Notes: generated by a model not told the origin, from the letters alone. Counted from the first letter of the stretch, positions 1-27,288 are shown. The stretch: DNA of 64,000 nucleotides from Bugula neritina (GCA_964035545.1 OZ037765.1:28694004-28758003), one strand, 5' to 3'. Numbers and translations: made by a program.

Positions 1-1
1 T

Positions 2-3000
2 GAGAAAACTGTTGACAGTAAATCAAAAAGACAAGCGAGTGAGTTTCCTATAGATGAAGCCAACAACGAGTTTGCAAATGATAATGCTATTTCGAACTTT
101 CCTCTAAAGATTTCTGAGACAGTTGGTGTCATTGCTGCAGCCGCAGAAAGAACAGACGATAAATTTACTCGTCAACAAGAGACATCAAGTCAATCTTCAG
201 TAACTCACAACAATGTCAATATAGCACACAATAAAAATGCTTTACAAACATCAAAAAAGAACTGTCTGCCTCCACAATCCGGGAACATTGATGTAAGCAG
301 TCTCAATAATTGTGATAAGCCTACAAATACTGCAAAAACAGAAAAAGAACATTCATCCGTAGACAAGGCCACCGTAACGTCTAAAAATAATGATAATCAT
401 ACGATTGAAAGTTCAATCTCTGCACATGTAGGTATTAGTAAGTTTTCATCTGAAATTGCAAAGAATCAAACATACACAGCTTCAAAAAGTTTAACTAATA
501 CATCGGCAGTCAATGAAGATAACAATCTTCCAAAATCCACGAGCGAAACTAACACAACTGCAAAATTACAAAATACTTCAGTTGATAAAAGAGATAACAC
601 AACTTCAACATCTGCCAATGTAGGTTTAATCAAAGAAAATCAGCAAGAAAAAGCTATTGATTATGATATTAACAGTAACGTTACTAATAAAAAGACCGAA
701 AACAGCTCAGGTGAAGAACTTGGTACGGTTCCTCCTGTATCCCCCTTTTACGTTGGTACTGAAGTTCCTCTAAAACTTCGACTAAAGTCGTTGGCCATGG
801 AGTATGAATTGGAAGATTCTAAAAGAAAAAGTCAACCCATAGGTCAAACCACCTCTACGCGCAACACTCACAAGAGAACCAGGTAAGTATGTATGTCAAG
901 ACTCAAGATAAATATATATGTCAACGTAACTATATATGTCAAGGTAAATATATATACTAAGGTATATCACAATAACATACACTAAAGGCTCTGTGATTCA
1001 ATCAGAATGCCACATATTGTATATATATTCTATATATAGTAAGTAAGTAGTTTTGCTCTAGGATCCTTTGTATAGCCCAAGTCTAGTATAACAAAACTAA
1101 ACTTTACTGGTTTTCCATGCAACATAACAAAGGAAACCACATTATGTGAATTTTAAAAGCTATATTCTCTCATCTAAACATTTCCATATTTTCTTAACAA
1201 CCAACCAGAGCAGTAGGCTGTTGTAGAAAAAAGGAGAAAAACTACTAAAGTTGTTCAAAACCTCACTTTAAATTTTTCAAATTTGCTGCCTGTACTGTGT
1301 GAGTGGAAAGCAATTTCTCACACTTATTGATTCAATTAGCATTTAAATATTTCCACAATATGCATATAAAGGAAGAGAAAGAACATCATGTTTTGGAGCC
1401 ACTGACGTAGTTAAACATAAGTTAGTGTATAATAAAATGTAGTGTTGGGTGCTGCAAGCAGGTATTATATGTTACTAACAGAGGTGTAGATTTATAAATA
1501 TGTAAATTAGCATTTGAGTTTTACCAAACCCAACTTAATTTATACAATAAAACAGAATATACATTAATTACCATGCATTTAAAAAGTTAAATCTTTGATT
1601 AGGGTGTTGAGTATTGGAAGCCGTCATGCATAAATGCTATTATTACAACATATATATTATGCATTATTATGTCATTCAATGTGGTTTTGGTTTCTCGTAA
1701 ATATTGCCGGGTTTTGTACATATTCCTGTAAACAGTAAATAAGTAATTGCTACTTTGGCTACTAGTAATATTCACTATTTGATAGTATAAAATTAGAGAA
1801 AGTGGTTCTTTGTTCAGTACCTAGTGCAGTATAGGGTGGGGTAACCAGGCATTGCAGGCCCACCCAGCTTTGTTACAAGAGGGGAATATACTAGATTCCT
1901 CTGACAATACACTTGAGATCATGGCAATGTGTATGGAATACATAATATTGTAAGATGACTTTTGAAACAGAAAATTTGGTAAAAAATTTTTGCTGAATTA
2001 ATGAGTGCAAATATTTCATGATTAGAATGAGAAAGTATTTTCAAAGGTTGAATATTCAAAACTAAAAGCTGCATTGTATAAAATATATTACAATAAATAT
2101 GTTGAAATTAATTTCAAATTTAAAATAGGATAGTTTTGGCATTCCTACATATATTACTCCATCCATGAAACAGTTAGCTTTCAACTTTGTTATGATATGA
2201 CTGTTTTCCAGGATATTCCTGTAACAAAACCACACAAGTAGCACTTGAGACGTATTATATTAACTACTATATACAGAGGTTTTATTTTAGGTTATTGGCT
2301 ATTTTTGCAGTTTTGTATGCAGTTTGGTAATTAAAAAAGTATTTCTTTATCTATAAGCCTACTGCTAGCTGGTCTGTGTGACTAATAGTCACAGCATCTG
2401 AACACTTTTAGGTTTAGTTGATTAGCAAATATATTCTGCAAAATTGCCATTGTTGATATTTTCAGTTTTCTGTTAAAAAAGGCTAAAAAATGCAGTGAAG
2501 GTGTTCAACTTTATTGTTTCAAAGAATGCTGCATAATATAAACCTTATGGTGAAGTTTTCACTATATCTTGTGTAGCCCTGTTATGTTAGATATTAAACC
2601 TCCCCTCCCCCCTTCTCCCGCCGCTCATAATATGTTTGCTCTTTTTTTCTACCAGGTCATATGACTTATTCTCCAACAATTATGCGCTAAACAGTACTAA
2701 ACCTATCAGTTCAGTTAATACGGGAAGACAAGTCGTCAAGTAAGTATACAAAATATATTAATAATTTAAGCCAAATGTGCAATAATTGGTGAGAAAATCA
2801 CTTTCTGTCTGTATATGTTTTTTGTTTGTTTCACTTTTGTTATATTGTGTTTAAGTTGAAAAATGTGTAGATTTTTGCTTTTAGTAGTTTTTGCTATATT
2901 AATGTGCACTACTATTAAAAATAACTGTATATTTTAACCATGCTGTATAATGAGTAATAATATTAGTATTAATACTACATTATTCACAGTCCTTTATAAT

Positions 3001-4076
3001 TCAGTACTAGTTATAAAACTTAGTAACAATCTTATATATGCAATTATTATACTCATGTGACATTACTTATTGAAAGGACAACTCTTATATTTTATCGGAG
3101 TGTAATACAAATTGTGTGAGGTAAAGTAATAGACTAATACACACTTAATATTTTTGTTATAGAAGTGACACGAATATACTGGTGAATGGAAATCAAACAA
3201 ATCCCTCAAAGGTAAATATGTAGTGTAGTATTTCCCTGACTATTCCCATCATTTTATATGCTTTAAATGCATGCACACAGTCTGCTAGTTCAAGTAGCCG
3301 TTTGAGATCTGTAATATTAATATAAAGGTCTCAATAAACATCATATTTGCATACATATAAAAATAGCCTAAAGCAATAACTTTTCAGTTTTTAGAACATA
3401 CTAAAAGACCAAGTATTTTTTTAATTTTTTAAAATATGTGTAATTCCTACCAAATTATTAGCTAAGAGTTGTTTCGGCGACCCGTGAAGCTCACCATCCA
3501 TGAATAAATTCAATTTACTTGGTTCTAAGCATGTTTTTCATGGTGTATCAGACAGGGGCATTTCCTGGCAGCAGCATCACCTATCAAGGCCTGAGTCATA
3601 GTCAGCACTCTAGTGTTCAGAGACTCAAGTCCGCTGACCAACTTATATATGACCATTCATGCTCTGAAAAGACCAACACTCAAACTACGAGGTAACTTAT
3701 ATCTGTAACTCTGGCAATAAATGACTTGTGGAGCTTTTTCAGTTGAAACTCATCAGTTTCTGTCCGAAATTAGGTATTATTTGCAAGAAAAACGTTCAAC
3801 ACATCATGCATCACATTATATTCAGCTTTGCTGTAATATTCACTGTATATGTATAGTGAAGGTACTCAATAATTCACAATGTCTTTTTATCTATGAAGGT
3901 CTATACCAAGCTACTCACAGTATCCGAAGTCGGAGTTGTGCACTCGCCGGGAGAGGTTTGAGAAGCCAAAGGAGGGCACTGTAAAGAAAGCCATGTCAAT
4001 CTTCAGAGATGGAGCAGCTTTTAATACTCAGTTTGGAACAGACTTTGCCAAATCCCTTCGGCCTCAGCTGAGTTAA
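2..4076 (+). CDS. 3' part of an unrecognised Asn/Ser/Lys-rich protein gene (5' end outside window)
   Basis: Five exons join in one frame: 2-882, 2656-2739, 3163-3211, 3552-3691 and 3911-4076 (TAA at 4074-4076), giving the last 439 residues. Every junction has GT and AG signals (for example gtaagt after 882 and after 2739) and matching phases (2, 2, 0, 2). The first exon is open from the window edge for 293 codons. It is hydrophilic and low in complexity (Asn, Ser, Thr, Lys, Gln) until a more structured stretch near its end (SPFYVGTEVPLKLRLKSLA). The C-terminus is basic and more globular-looking (KKAMSIFRDGAAFNTQFGTD, then FAKSLRPQLS). No catalytic motif, signal peptide or membrane segment is seen. 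I do not recognise the family; a disordered scaffold or cytoskeletal protein would fit the composition, but that is inference. It converges with the next gene, which is on the minus strand. Confidence 0.8.
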
Positions 4077-6300
4077 ATTGTGTAACAGAGGTTTCATTGC
4101 ATCTAACAAATGATTATACTGAAAGTTGTCTTCTCTATGGGTGACAATTCCGTACAAAAATATTTTAAGAGTAAATTATAAGTTTAAAATAGCTTTGTGA
4201 TGGTAGCTGATAAACCTGATAACCCCTGGTTTGTGCAACATTCGTGTTTTTTGTGCAATATTCTGCAGGATTAATTGATTTTGTTTAATTTAAGGAAGAT
4301 TATGATATTAACCACAGAAAATATCTTATATTATTGTAAATTGCAAACTCTTATTTTGTTTAATCAATTTGACTAGTAAATCTGTTTTAAAATATTAATT
4401 CAAGGTAACTAACAATACATTCTTGATATTTTCAATATATCCTGTCTTCATTCATAATTGCCTTTGTTTGCTTAAACTGTGATAATATAATATCTGTTTG
4501 AAATACCTTATAAGATTTCTCGATGGAGTTGTACATAAATATTTCTATTGTTTGTAATTAAATTTTCAATATTTATGTTTAGTAAGCTAACCTGTAGAGT
4601 TTTTCATAGGCAATACAAGAATTGAGGCATTGTCATACTAGATAATCAAATCATGTATATTACAATAATCTCACTCAACAGAAAATAACATACACAGCTA
4701 TTACTTTAAGGATTCGGCTGTAATATTTACGTTTGAAAATAAATGCAAAATTAATACATCCACCAACTCTTTTGTGTTTCTAGACTTGTAAGCTGCTGTG
4801 TAGTGGCACAGCAAATGTTTGCAAGTAATATTTCTCAGCTTATTATCTAAACCAAATTAATGATAGGTTTCATATGCATAGAAGCTGGTATAGAATTAAT
4901 TAGAAGTTTAAATAAAAAGTAAATTATGAGAACTAGAAAAGAATTGAGTCCTTTTGATTATAGGTAGCCTTAAACTGCTAATATATAGTAACAGAATGAT
5001 GACAAGTAAAAATATAAAGAAAACTAGCTTCTATATGTATTTTCTTTGCTACATTAAATCATTCATACAACCAAGTACAAAGCATGCTAATGTATGTTTA
5101 CTTCTGGATAAAAAAGTCTTCTTCAGTAGCCTCAAAGGTACATAGATCAATAGTGCAAGAATACATCATATTTATGCATCTCTCTTATTATATCCCGAGT
5201 CATTGTATCATATACTGTTATATATTATTGTCTTTCTTAAATACTTATTAATGTGTTATACAACAAAACACTGTGTGTGATATATACATAAGATGTAAAA
5301 TAATACATAATATTACAATACAACACGACACACGCAACATAACACACACATGCAAAACATGCCATATATAGCCTACCATGTCAAAAACTGAAATATATGT
5401 AAATTTACTAAACCAGGAGTACAGCCGATAACTTTGTTAAATTTACAAAAAAAATTAGGAAGTTGTAATAGATGTAAAACATTGAGAAGGGGAAGAGACT
5501 AGCTATAGGCTCTATGCTTAGCTCATTCTTGTTTGCATTCACTATGGATTGTATAACTGAAAGAGTGTCTAGAGACAAGCATCATGGGAAATGTTGTTTG
5601 TAGACAATGCAGGTTGTGTGTTTGGAAATGGTGAAGCAGTGGAAACAGAAGTGTAGTTATGAATAAGATCAATAGATACTGAGCTTAGAAGATTACAACA
5701 AAACAAAAGAAAGTAAGAAAAAAAAATGAAGGCAAAGTTTTAAGAAAAGCAATTAATTGAGGAAAATATAAATATAAGAAATGTAAACTTTGCTATTATA
5801 ATTAGAAAATCAACTATAAGTTGGATTAATTAACATTACATTATTCTGTTACATGATATCCAGCATGAACAATGTATTTATATATATAAGTCCAACTTTT
5901 TGGCAAAAAAAGCTCGTTTGTGTTAAATTTACATACAATTTATCATTGCGCAATAATATGTGATATGATATATTTTTATTGTGAAAAAATACAAGTGTAA
6001 CAAGATTTTTGTAAAATAATAGCAATTAATATTCTTTGAACTTTTAAAAAATGAACTATTGTGTGTTTCCAGTTGCTTAAACAGCTGTAATTACTGAAGT
6101 GAAAATTAAGAGCTGTATGTATTTTTAAACTTTTAGTATGAGAATAAATTTGAAAACAATTTAACAAAGTTCAAAATTTTACAATTGCACAAGCTGCTTT
6201 AGATTGCACATAATATCAACGTTTCTAAAAAAGTTGAGGATCATAAAATAAAAGGGTTACATCATATATAATAGCTATTGAAAGAACTGATTTTACTCCC
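4077..6300. other. Intergenic stretch between two convergent genes
   Basis: AT-rich sequence holding the 3' flanks of the genes on either side. A possible minus-strand AATAAA (tttatt at 5975-5980) lies about 320 bp past the stop at 6301. The open frames here are short and lack protein-like composition. No repeat family or RNA gene was recognised. Confidence 0.6.
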
Positions 6301-9036
6301 TTATTCTGCACAGTTGAGTAAAGTCTCTTTAATCATTGCCTTCAATAGCCTATATCTCTGAATGATAAAATATCTCTTAGAAAACTCGTATTTCTCCTCA
6401 AGAGTATCTATTTCACAGCGGATTCGAGAAATACGTTTCTTCAAAGTCTCTACCCGTTCAGGCATCTCAGATCTGGGAACTGAAGCTATATCTGCAACAA
6501 GTAAAGTTGTATGCTGCAATAGTTGTACAGCAGTTATATACTATGTTTCAACAAATTTGCTATTAAGAGCTCGTAGTTTTTTATTTCATCTATATATTAC
6601 TGCTACTAGTATTATTTTGAGTCAAAGATAATTTTCCAGAGAGTGGTTATTATAAAAACTCACTTTAAAACATTATATTGTCTTATGTACCAATGTCGTA
6701 AGCTGCAGATATTTATTTAGTCGTAATACAAGTAAATATTTAGAGCAAATAATATTGCATGGCTGTAAAATAAAGCTTCAAACCTAAAAGCTGTAGTACA
6801 ATCATGTGTTGGATTGCAGTTATACAAGCTTTGAGAGAAAAAGCTAAGAAAAGCTTTCAGCTAAATAGCTAATGTTTCATGTATATAATGTTTTGACTCT
6901 TTCTATACTATCCAGTTAATTAACATATTATGTCCTACATGCAATAAAGTATATTTATCATAATTCTACTAATGCTGAACCAAAAATCTCTAGTCTAAAT
7001 TGTGAAAATTGCATCCTTAATGCTAACAGGTTTTCTATAACTTTCCAGAACAGCAATTTATATATTAATATTATGAATTAGTTTGTCAATAAGTAAAAAC
7101 TTGTATGTAGTTGCAAGTTATAAACAGTAATGGCTATCAATTTAATAATAGCACAGCATGCTGTCCCTGATGTATAAGCTAGATCAGCTTGCAAACACCT
7201 TCTAGTTAACTACCTGCACAAGCTAAACTTACTGTGTGATAATTAGCAGATGATTAAGATATAGTCCTATAGTTTAGTGCAATGACTGACAGCTTACCTA
7301 AGTGATATTTACTGGGTCCAGTGTTCCTGACCAGTAGATTACCGATGGCGGCAGCACTTCTCACAGCACCTGTGACATCAGGCAGCGTGCCTAACTTAGT
7401 ATACATGACGCATCTCTTGATGACACTCTTCATCTTGGGGTACCTCCTGAATGCGTCATCATTTTTACTCTCCTCGTACTCGGCTGTATTTCAAGAAGTC
7501 CAAAAATATCAGTAAAGAACAGATTTTATAGTAATAATAGATATAGCTATAATAGCAAATGAGTTATTTTTTATTCTTATTTTTACGCTATATTTTATCT
7601 ATAGTATGATAGTTATAAACCATGCAGTACACACAAGCTGAAGAAATACTTTTAGATTTTTCTCAAGTAATATGGTTTAATTCATCAAATATTGTCTAAT
7701 GAGAAAAAATTACTTTTAATACAACTATTCTGCTATTTTCACTTGATAGGAAAATATATATATTATAACTTGTTAAAAGCAAGGCAAGCTGTGAGAGCTC
7801 ACAAGTTGAAATGGTTGTGACTTGCTAATTATTAGTGGACTATATAAAAGTATAACAAAGCTTGAAGTCACTTTCTGCCTTACTTTTTAACTCTTCTATG
7901 ATCCGTTTATAGTTGTTGTACTGATGGTATAAGTTACTAAACTCTTCTGAGAGAGATGGTTGGTTAGAAAGAGGCAGACTCTTATATGACCTGTCTGAGT
8001 ACTTTCGTCGCATTGATTGTCTGATGCTGTTTCCTGTGGTGGGCTCGTCATTTCCATCACTTAAGGCTAAAAGCAGAATCAGTAGCTTTGCTGCGGCTAA
8101 CTTTGCTTTTATTAATTTGTTTAGGTAAATTGCAGTTTATAAGCCCAACTCTTAACTGTTTTTGCTACAAAAAACCCCTTATATTATAAGTTCATAGAGT
8201 TTGCATGTCAAGTATTTGATTTTGTATCATTTGAAAGTTTGAAACTTACTCATTTTAACTGGCATAGTGTTACGTACATTATAATTATATTCTACAATTT
8301 TTAGGAAGAAGGAAAGGAAATGGTCAGATAATTAGCGTCCCATTTAATGCCCCCCCCCCCCCCCCCCAAGACACCTGCCCTCTTGTATCATGAACTATGC
8401 TAATTTCTGATGAACATATTTTTATCTCATAACTTAGCTTTCTAAAGATATGAAAAAGTGCAGAGGATTACAACTAACAAAATTAGTTTACTCAATTTAG
8501 GTGGCTTTGCGGATACTGTAGAAATATAAATTAGACATCATGAGTATGCACCTAAGTAATTACTATGAAGTTTATTTCAATGCTTTAATATTGTACTGCT
8601 TCATGTTGTAACATAATAAAATTCGAGTGCAAGCATCACTTTTAGTATCACCGTTATTTATAATAAAGCATATTTTTATTAAATAGCTATACACTTCGTT
8701 CCCATTGCTTCAAATGGATAGGTACGGATGGTTGTGGTTTCATTCAATGCGCTGTTCCCAAACATCGAATGAAAAGTCTAATCGCATAATGCAAAGCAGT
8801 GGAAACGCAGTGATAAACTGAGTTTGTGACACTTTTTGGGTGATGTTTTAGTTTTACAAACCTGCCATTATTGATTCTTTAGCCGAGTTGATAACTTGAC
8901 TAGCTTGCTCTCCAAAAGCAAAAGACACCCACCGAGTCTCACTTAACCTCGGTTTCTTTCTTAGCGGGTTGTCAAAACTACTGACTAAACGCAGAGATGG
9001 CCTCCGCCTATTATTTTCTCTATCACTATCCATCAT
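6301..9036 (-). CDS. Unrecognised 244-aa basic, helix-rich protein
   Basis: Four exons read on the minus strand: 9036-8862 (ATG at 9036-9034), 8066-7884, 7483-7298 and 6491-6301 (stop at 6303-6301). All three introns are phase 1 and the model totals 735 nt. The start is the first Met of MMDSDREN; the frame has a TGA about 33 nt upstream. The N-terminus has a nuclear-localisation-like basic cluster (NNRRRPSLRL, then LRKKPRLSETRW). The middle is Ser/Tyr-rich (RQSMRRKYSDRSYKSLPLS). Residues about 95-120 and the last 50 residues look like amphipathic helix or coiled coil (VETLKKRISRIRCEIDTLEE). No enzyme motif is visible. A small nuclear or chromosome-associated coiled-coil protein is a guess from composition; I do not recognise the family. 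It lies 3' of TOM1 on the same strand. A second possible first exon is described at 9840-10072. Confidence 0.8.
8350..8367. repeat. Poly-C run of 18
   Basis: Eighteen consecutive C within the first intron of the 244-aa gene. Such runs are prone to sequencing-length error. Confidence 0.95.
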
Positions 9037-9839
9037 TATTAAGTAACTAATGCATAGCTTCAACTTTCATGGGTAATAAGTTTAACAATGTAGAAAGTAA
9101 AATCACTAACAGAGATAAAGCCAATGAAAAAGAGAGGTCATCTACAACATTAATAGTATCTTCATTTGTTTAGTTATCTATTTTAATCTTGCAGGTCATC
9201 AACTTCAGGTGAATGACTTGTCAAATGTAGAACTTATTGACTACCGTATACTATAGAGCTTCAGTACAAGCTGACTGCCTTTTATAGATTTCCCATAACT
9301 TAATTCCATTAAAAATGTATTCCTTTTTCAATCATATAATTTTTTACGAAGATGAACCAATAGTTTGTTCTTTTACTTTGGTGTGATACAGTTGTCTGCC
9401 ACTTCTACACAAACATAACTTTACAATATCCCTCAACTATTGAGTGAGTTATTTAATAGCTCTGTTGAACTATTTGCATTTCTTGGACCTAACTACCATT
9501 TAGCATAATGATATTTTATAATTACAGATTTTCTTTATAAGAAATGAAATTATATGTACTAAATTTTGGCTAAGTTGAACTTTTTTAACTCGGGACCTTT
9601 CAATTTAGCAAAAGTTAGATAAGTGAATCGTACAGAAAAGCTAAAATTTAATTTCACTTAGTTCAAGATTACTCCTGATGGTTAAAAAGTAAATTATTAC
9701 ATACTAGGGCTGCAGGCTTAAATTATAACCTGTGAAACTAGCTTTTGGTTGGTAAATACATTTTTTGTGCAACAAATTTACAAAGAGTATCAGTATAGCT
9801 TTGAAATAACTACTTTAGACTGGAACTCTAGCAACCTAC

Positions 9840-10072
9840 CACTTTCAGTAGACAATCCCCAGAAGAACATAAACGACTCTCTTCGAGATGAAAGTTTGCT
9901 TCCTGGTGGGGACTTTGCTAGAGGAGTGGAAGATCGAGCCATGATTGGTGGACTCTCAACCCCTCGAGTCAGCAGGCTTCCAAACACATCCGACAGGCTG
10001 CCTCCAGAAAGCGAAGCAAAACTTTGTAAACTTTGCAGACGTGAGCTCTGGTCACACTGCTGCTCAAAGCTT
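9840..10072 (-). CDS. Candidate alternative first or upstream exon of the 244-aa gene
   Basis: Minus-strand open stretch of 78 codons with an acceptor (tttcaacag) before 10072 and a donor (gtaggt) after 9840. It ends in phase 1, so it joins in frame to the exon at 8066 exactly as the exon at 8862-9036 does. It cannot be joined in frame to that intervening exon: its reading frame hits TAG or TAA with every nearby AG tried. One Met lies inside (9942-9940, MARSSTPLAKSPPG) and could start a shorter isoform; otherwise a further upstream exon is needed. The product is Ser/Pro/Arg-rich (SPPGSKLSSRRESFMFFWGL). The plus strand is also open here for 117 codons, so coding strand and gene membership are not certain. 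Confidence 0.45.
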
Positions 10073-13000
10073 CTGTTGAAATTAATTATAAAGGAATATT
10101 AGCGTCAATATGGCAATTATATCACAGATGTTGGCTATTTAGTCAATATATTGCTGGCATGTTGGGGTATATTAACCTAGCCAAGTGCAATAACTTTAAC
10201 TCCATTTAATAATCATACCAGCTCTAATGTGTATTATAGTGTGTATATAAACTTTCCTTGTTGTATAAGATGTTGTAGCATATAATGTTTTATAAATATA
10301 TAAACATAATAAGCAACAACTTGAAGTATTGACCAGTTTTCAAGATCTAATTATCATTTCTCACCTAATTTTCACCTAGATGGTTGCAGTTCTACATAGA
10401 TAGCCTGATTATAACACATGTGGCTATACCATCTTTCTATTTTAAGTTGCAGTTTATACATAAATTCTCTCTGCATGAAGTATGAAATATCAGAATCTCA
10501 CCTGTCTAGTGCCTTATAGAATTTTACCCAGGGTGTACTTATTCCCTTACATAAAGCAGAGCAAATGAAGGGACAGCGATGCACACTAAACAGCATCATC
10601 ATATACCACTAAGGATCAGTTAACCAGAAATAGTTGCTTGCCTTATGGGAATTACTTGCTAGGGAGTATGACATTTCATTACTGAAATATTTGTCGACAG
10701 TTCCTTTCACAAATGTCTCCTGACAGCATCTTACCTGTACGTTTGTTAGACATAAGATTACAGTCCTCCCACTGCTGCTATCTCATAATGAGCCTTTTGT
10801 AATTTATCGATATAGTTTAAATTAGGCAGCCTAGTTTAAATTAGGCAGCCGTATAAGTATGACTAATCACATTTTGTAATCAGATGTGTAATACTGCATC
10901 AATACTGTAAGGAGTCTTATATTTTAATTACTTTATCCAGCATATAAATTCTAAAATTAAATTAAGTTAAATCTTTGTCTATTGGCTAAAAGTTATTACA
11001 ATTTAAATCTGTTATCTATTTTATTAAATACTAATGTTACAATATTGTAAATGTTTTTTTTCTTTTTATTCAATTAGCAAATAAATTCTGGTAAATATTT
11101 TGCTACTCATTTTATAGCCGATATACAAACTTCCACACATGAAAATATAAACATAATCTCGTCTTTTATAGATGCCAAAGCTTGACAAAACTTTTAAAAG
11201 AAAGTTTCAAAATTTTGAAAGTTTAAAATACTATTTTTTCTTTTATATAATTACTTAACAAAAAATTTCAATTTCTACTGAACCAAAACAGAATTTTTTC
11301 TCATCAAAGTTTAGCAGATTTATACTTACTTATTCCCCAGCAGGTTGAAAATGTAAAATTAAATGTAATAAGCTACTATGGATTATTAGATCAATAAAAC
11401 AGGAACACAATAAACAATTAATAGATGGCCAGCAACTACTTACATTATATTGATGGCAATAAAAGTTAAAAGTTAGCTAATACCTATTTTTGAGGTTAAA
11501 AAATTCTCATAAAACTGAGATTTGTTGTCATTGATGCATTAACTCATTTACTGTAGCTGCATAGCCAATCACAGGATAGTTTAATAAGATATGCCGATGT
11601 GCGATTCACTTTATTGCGGCACTAAAAGATAGTGATAAACTGCCACATTTCACAACCATTAAAATAATTTTTTACTTACCGTGCATATATACATCTAAAA
11701 TTTAAATATGATATATAAAAATTGCTTTATTATCACTAACTTATTTTACATACTTTCTAGATCGCAGACCATCCATAGTAAACTCTGACGCTTGCCAACT
11801 ATAAATTCGACAAATTGATATTCAGCATTAAATAGAATGTTTCTTCGGCAGCATCCTTGAACAATTGGCAGCAAGTTTCTGGCTCACATTTACTCCACAT
11901 TATGCATCAATAATCCAAATGTCATTGCTATTTTTGTTTATAAAAAGTTGATTTAGTGAAACATTATATAAACTGCCAATGCTACTGACGATAGCTAGGT
12001 CTGTGTTTGGTGGCAATCCCATGAGTAGTAGTAAAAAATGTCTGAAAAGATGACCATGTAGTAGTGATAAAGCATAGAATATCATCAACTATAGTTATCT
12101 CCCCTAATGAAAACTCATGAGGGTTTATAGTTGCCATCCCTGTGAGAACCCCTGATGAAAAGGGCTAAGGGAATTGTTTTCTATTATGGCAAAATTAAGC
12201 AGTTATGACTGCATGCCCTTTCGAACATCACTAATGGTCAATACTGGGATTCGAATCACTGACATGTTTACTAAGTCAGTGTGCAAAACCACGACTTCTC
12301 CAAATAGTTATCGTCCCAATGATAAGGGTAAATAACTCCACACATAATAAACCATTGTCAAATTTTATTAACTTTTAATCTCTATACAAGTAATACAGTA
12401 TTACAGAAACAATGGTTAGTTTGGAAAGGAAAATTCATAAATTCACTGCAATATTTTTTTTAAACAATATTATAATACGATACATTTATGCACAAGATGT
12501 ATCTATATATTATTATAGTACTATTTCCAAGAGCTTTTCAAAAGAGATTTTATGCATTTTAACTTATTACAAAATACTGGTGCATGCTTATTAAAACAAT
12601 TTTATCATAATTTTGAACTAAGAGGTGAGAAGTTAATAAGACAACTTAGATACCATAAAAAAAGGGCGAGTGAAGAAAAAAGCTTTCAATACTGAGTAGC
12701 GTTTACAGGTATTTTATAAAATATATTTCTTAGGTTTTATGTTAAACGGAAACTCTTTTTTAGAAAAATGTGTATTACAAATGAAAAAAGAATAATTGTT
12801 AACTTAAATAAAAGCGTGTTGAATTGTTATGCAAACATTTAAGACTATATCATATAACCATATATGATTATAGGCAAGACACAAAATGGACAATAGCTCA
12901 GAAATGTTTATAAATCTATTAGCACAAATCCACTGAAACAATATTTTGAAGACATCCGAAATTTGAAATCATACAAAGCACTTGTGGTATACAATTGCCT

Positions 13001-13154
13001 ACAATAATTATGAAGAATCTCATCAATGATAATGTTATGGTGAAAGTTCACCCCAACTGTATAGCACAAACCAACATACAGAAAATACCCCACAGAGTTT
13101 TATGTAAGTATACAGAATATTATTATCCAGCAAAATATAAATTTAGTGCATTTA
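10073..13154. other. Spacer between TOM1 and the 244-aa gene
   Basis: No coding exon is recognised. It contains a perfect two-copy tandem repeat of 19 bp (10813-10831 and 10832-10850) and a degraded tRNA-derived SINE (12118-12301). It presumably includes the TOM1 3' UTR; a minus-strand AATAAA (tttatt at 12364-12369) is one candidate polyadenylation signal. Confidence 0.6.
12118..12301 (-). mobile_element. tRNA-derived SINE, degraded copy
   Basis: Read on the minus strand, a tRNA-like head (box-B-like GATTCGAATCCC) is followed by a body that includes GTGATGTTCGAAAGGGCATG, AGCCCTTTTCATCAGGGG and TTCTCACAGGGATGGCAACT. The same order of blocks occurs in the better-preserved copy at 28722-28924, which shows both belong to one family. 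This copy has lost most of the box A match. Confidence 0.7.
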
Positions 13155-26374
<13,220 letters not shown>

Positions 26375-27288
26375 TTTAAATTTGAAAATTAGAGCTTTAT
26401 ATATAATTCAAACCATTCAATAACCTGAACAATTAGCAATTTGTAGAAATTAGAACTTGTTTACATGTACATAAACTAATTTACAGATCATAGAAGCAGA
26501 ATAACAATTTATTTCCGTTTATCTGAGTCACACTCACTAGTATAAATATAGTGATCGGTTGATTAGGCAGAACCCATGAGAATATACGATACAGTGATTC
26601 AGTCGTTTATTGGCTATAGTTTATCGACGCAGAGCAATTTATTGAACGGTCGGACAGCGTAGTCTAGAGTTCGGATAAAATTATGGAGTTGTCTTTTTAA
26701 TAAGGGTACTAACTCTATAGTGCGTAGAATCGTTGCTAGGCCTTTGGTTATAATCAATGAACTCAAATAATATCTTTTTCAATTTAGTGGTTATAATATT
26801 ATATTATTAATAAAGAGGTAAATTTTGTTTTGTAAAAAATTCAATTCATGGAATATTTGGTTTTCACTGGTTATTAGTCAAATTTTTGATTGTATTAATC
26901 ATAGGATCATCCTCTATGAAAGCTACATATTTGTTCTAATTAGTACAGGCTACAGAGTTATCTTCCTTATCCTTCACAAAAAATAACCAGATTGATAGAA
27001 TTAATAAACTATAACTTCTATAGTATACTTATAGTTTTAGTTAATTGAATATAACATAAAATAATATAACATAAAATAATATGTTCCCTTTAAAAATAAC
27101 CAAAGGGTCAAAGTTCACACTGAAAATAACTTCCGATTTTTTAACTAAGCGGGCTCGTTGTTATAACCTGCGCATCTGCACAAAAGTTATAAAATTTTAT
27201 CTAATTGGATGAATTTATCATAAATAACTTTTTTAAAAGTATTTTTTCAATAGATGCACAGGCTTAATAAAAACGTGACCGCTGACTA

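Noticed and set aside
9749-10102. Plus-strand 117-codon open frame
   Set aside because: It overlaps a minus-strand exon candidate with both splice signals and a compatible phase, and no plus-strand partner exons were found. Not fully excluded.
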